Assembly: GCA_030828305.1 (NCBI GenBank)
Contig: JAURCU010000008.1
Location: 1 to 44,936, forward strand
DNA: 44,936 bases
DNA from: Luteolibacter sp.
GTDB taxonomy: Bacteria; Verrucomicrobiota; Verrucomicrobiia; Verrucomicrobiales; Akkermansiaceae
Direction of reading: 5' to 3'
This document shows positions 44,368 through 44,936 of this stretch, piece by piece; the stretch's first letter is position 1, and each line of letters begins with the position of its first letter. The notes beneath the pieces were generated by a model, which was given only the letters and a program-made list of their open reading frames with translations, was not told where the DNA came from and made no database searches. Both the position numbers and the translations under genes were made by a program.

Positions 44368-44852
44368 TTCTCGGCATTGTAGGGCGCCATCCACATGTTG
44401 TCGCTGGCGGGCATTCGCCATTTCGAGGGGAACAGGAGGCGACCGACTCCCGCGCGCCATCCGCGACTGCGCAGGAGTGCGTTCCAGCAGTCGGCGTTGA
44501 GCACCCTCGCGCCATCGGCCTCGTGCGCGGGGAGGTCAGGCTCCTTGCACCGTCCGTGACGGATAGCGGCGCGGCTATTTTTGATCCCGTCACTAAACCA
44601 ATCGTAGACCTTGCGATGCTTGCGGCACTTCCTGCACTCTTGGCCACGGGCGTTCTCCCAGGTGTGCTCGTTCATCAACGAGGACTGGTCTGGGGCATTG
44701 ATCAGGTAGCGCATACCGCAGGCCGCGCACTCCCCCACCCGCCACGAGCGATCCGATAACATGCCAGAGCGGTGAGAACCTTGGCCACGCAGGGGGCACG
44801 CCCGCGCAGGGAGGCCAGCCTCGCAGGGTACAGTCTCGTGATTATCGGACAT
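44364..44852 (-). CDS. Zinc-ribbon protein, possibly a shortened methyltransferase, coupled to the ELM1-like gene
   Basis: This 162-residue protein has an N-terminal CPLRGQGSHRSG and ECAACGMRYLIN, the spacing of the CPLCGx(n)CxxCG ribbon that begins many small-molecule methyltransferases, but with Arg in place of one Cys. A Cys/His-rich stretch follows (QECRKCRKHRKVYDWF). No SAM-binding glycine motif (GxGxG) is seen, and the frame ends in SKWRMPASDNMWMAPYNAEK. It may be an internally deleted methyltransferase or a distinct zinc protein. The stop TGA overlaps the ATG of the ELM1-like gene, so the two should be expressed together. A partial repeat lies about 60 bases upstream, at the window edge. 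Confidence 0.45.
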   Translation of the reverse strand: MSDNHETVPCEAGLPARACPLRGQGSHRSGMLSDRSWRVGECAACGMRYLINAPDQSSLMNEHTWENARGQECRKCRKHRKVYDWFSDGIKNSRAAIRHGRCKEPDLPAHEADGARVLNADCWNALLRSRGWRAGVGRLLFPSKWRMPASDNMWMAPYNAEK

Positions 44853-44911
44853 GAACGCAGAGATTGTCGGCCAACGCCTCTGCAGGGAAGAAAATTCCCC
44901 ACCCTACCCGC

Positions 44912-44936
44912 ACGGCAAATCCTTTTCCCCTCCTGA
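44912..44936 (-). repeat. Dispersed palindromic repeat, copy 15 (partial, inverted, at window edge)
   Basis: On the minus strand it reads TCAGGAGGGGAAAAGG then ATTTGCC, matching the tail of the family. The head would lie beyond the window. Confidence 0.55.

Noticed and set aside
3213-44936. Repeats as transcription terminators
   Set aside because: The stem is not followed by a T tract in either direction, and the orientation does not follow gene direction.

Overview
The window comes from a member of the Verrucomicrobiota, probably a marine or aquatic one. The evidence is: two very large pseudopilin-like proteins of the Verru_Chthon cassette A type; three secreted proteins ending in short PEP-CTERM tails (VPEP, a hydrophobic segment, then an Arg-rich end); an autotransporter-associated beta-strand repeat protein; several sialidase and esterase enzymes; and a proteorhodopsin with its retinal-forming enzyme. 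No rRNA, tRNA, CRISPR array or complete transposon was seen. All calls come from reading the sequence; no database search was possible.

Layout. 1-3191: an energy-transducing operon with an ExbB/TolQ/MotA-type channel (its 5' end is cut by the window edge) and two ExbD/TolR-like coiled-coil proteins. 3410-5384: a PEP-CTERM protein, a sulfatase scrap, an outer-membrane barrel protein and a strong terminator. 5428-8832: a giant sialate-degrading enzyme that combines an acetylesterase, a LamG-like domain and a sialidase. 9362-18338: two tandem pairs, each a Verru_Chthon A-like protein followed by a small secreted partner. 18724-22985: a secreted cyclophilin, then Blh and rhodopsin on the minus strand, then a secreted metallophosphatase. 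23017-33628: a second sialidase, a PP-loop protein, an M6-like metalloprotease, a large TPR/thioredoxin-like protein and the beta-strand repeat protein. 33947-37757: an ammonium transporter, a small membrane protein, a Tat-exported metallo-beta-lactamase-fold hydrolase and a nucleotidyltransferase-like gene with a tiny overlapping partner. 37890-44852: gene scraps, three PEP-CTERM-type genes (one truncated), a transglutaminase-like/SUMF1 protein, and an ELM1-family protein coupled to a zinc-ribbon protein.

The most striking feature is a dispersed, imperfectly palindromic repeat of about 75 bp. I count about 15 full, partial or degenerate copies in 45 kb, nearly all in the same orientation. 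They lie at gene borders and bracket blocks of one to three genes, such as rhodopsin-blh and amt. Several copies run into coding sequence: they supply the last residues and stop of Blh and of a truncated PEP-CTERM-type protein, cover the GTG starts of two large genes, and cut a VF530-like gene remnant. This family is the best candidate for something undescribed here.

Functionally the window suggests a heterotrophic polysaccharide and glycoprotein degrader: two sialidases, an acetylesterase, a sulfatase remnant, a metalloprotease and many exported proteins of unknown role. It also has light-driven proton pumping, ammonium uptake and an envelope-energising ExbB/ExbD-like complex.
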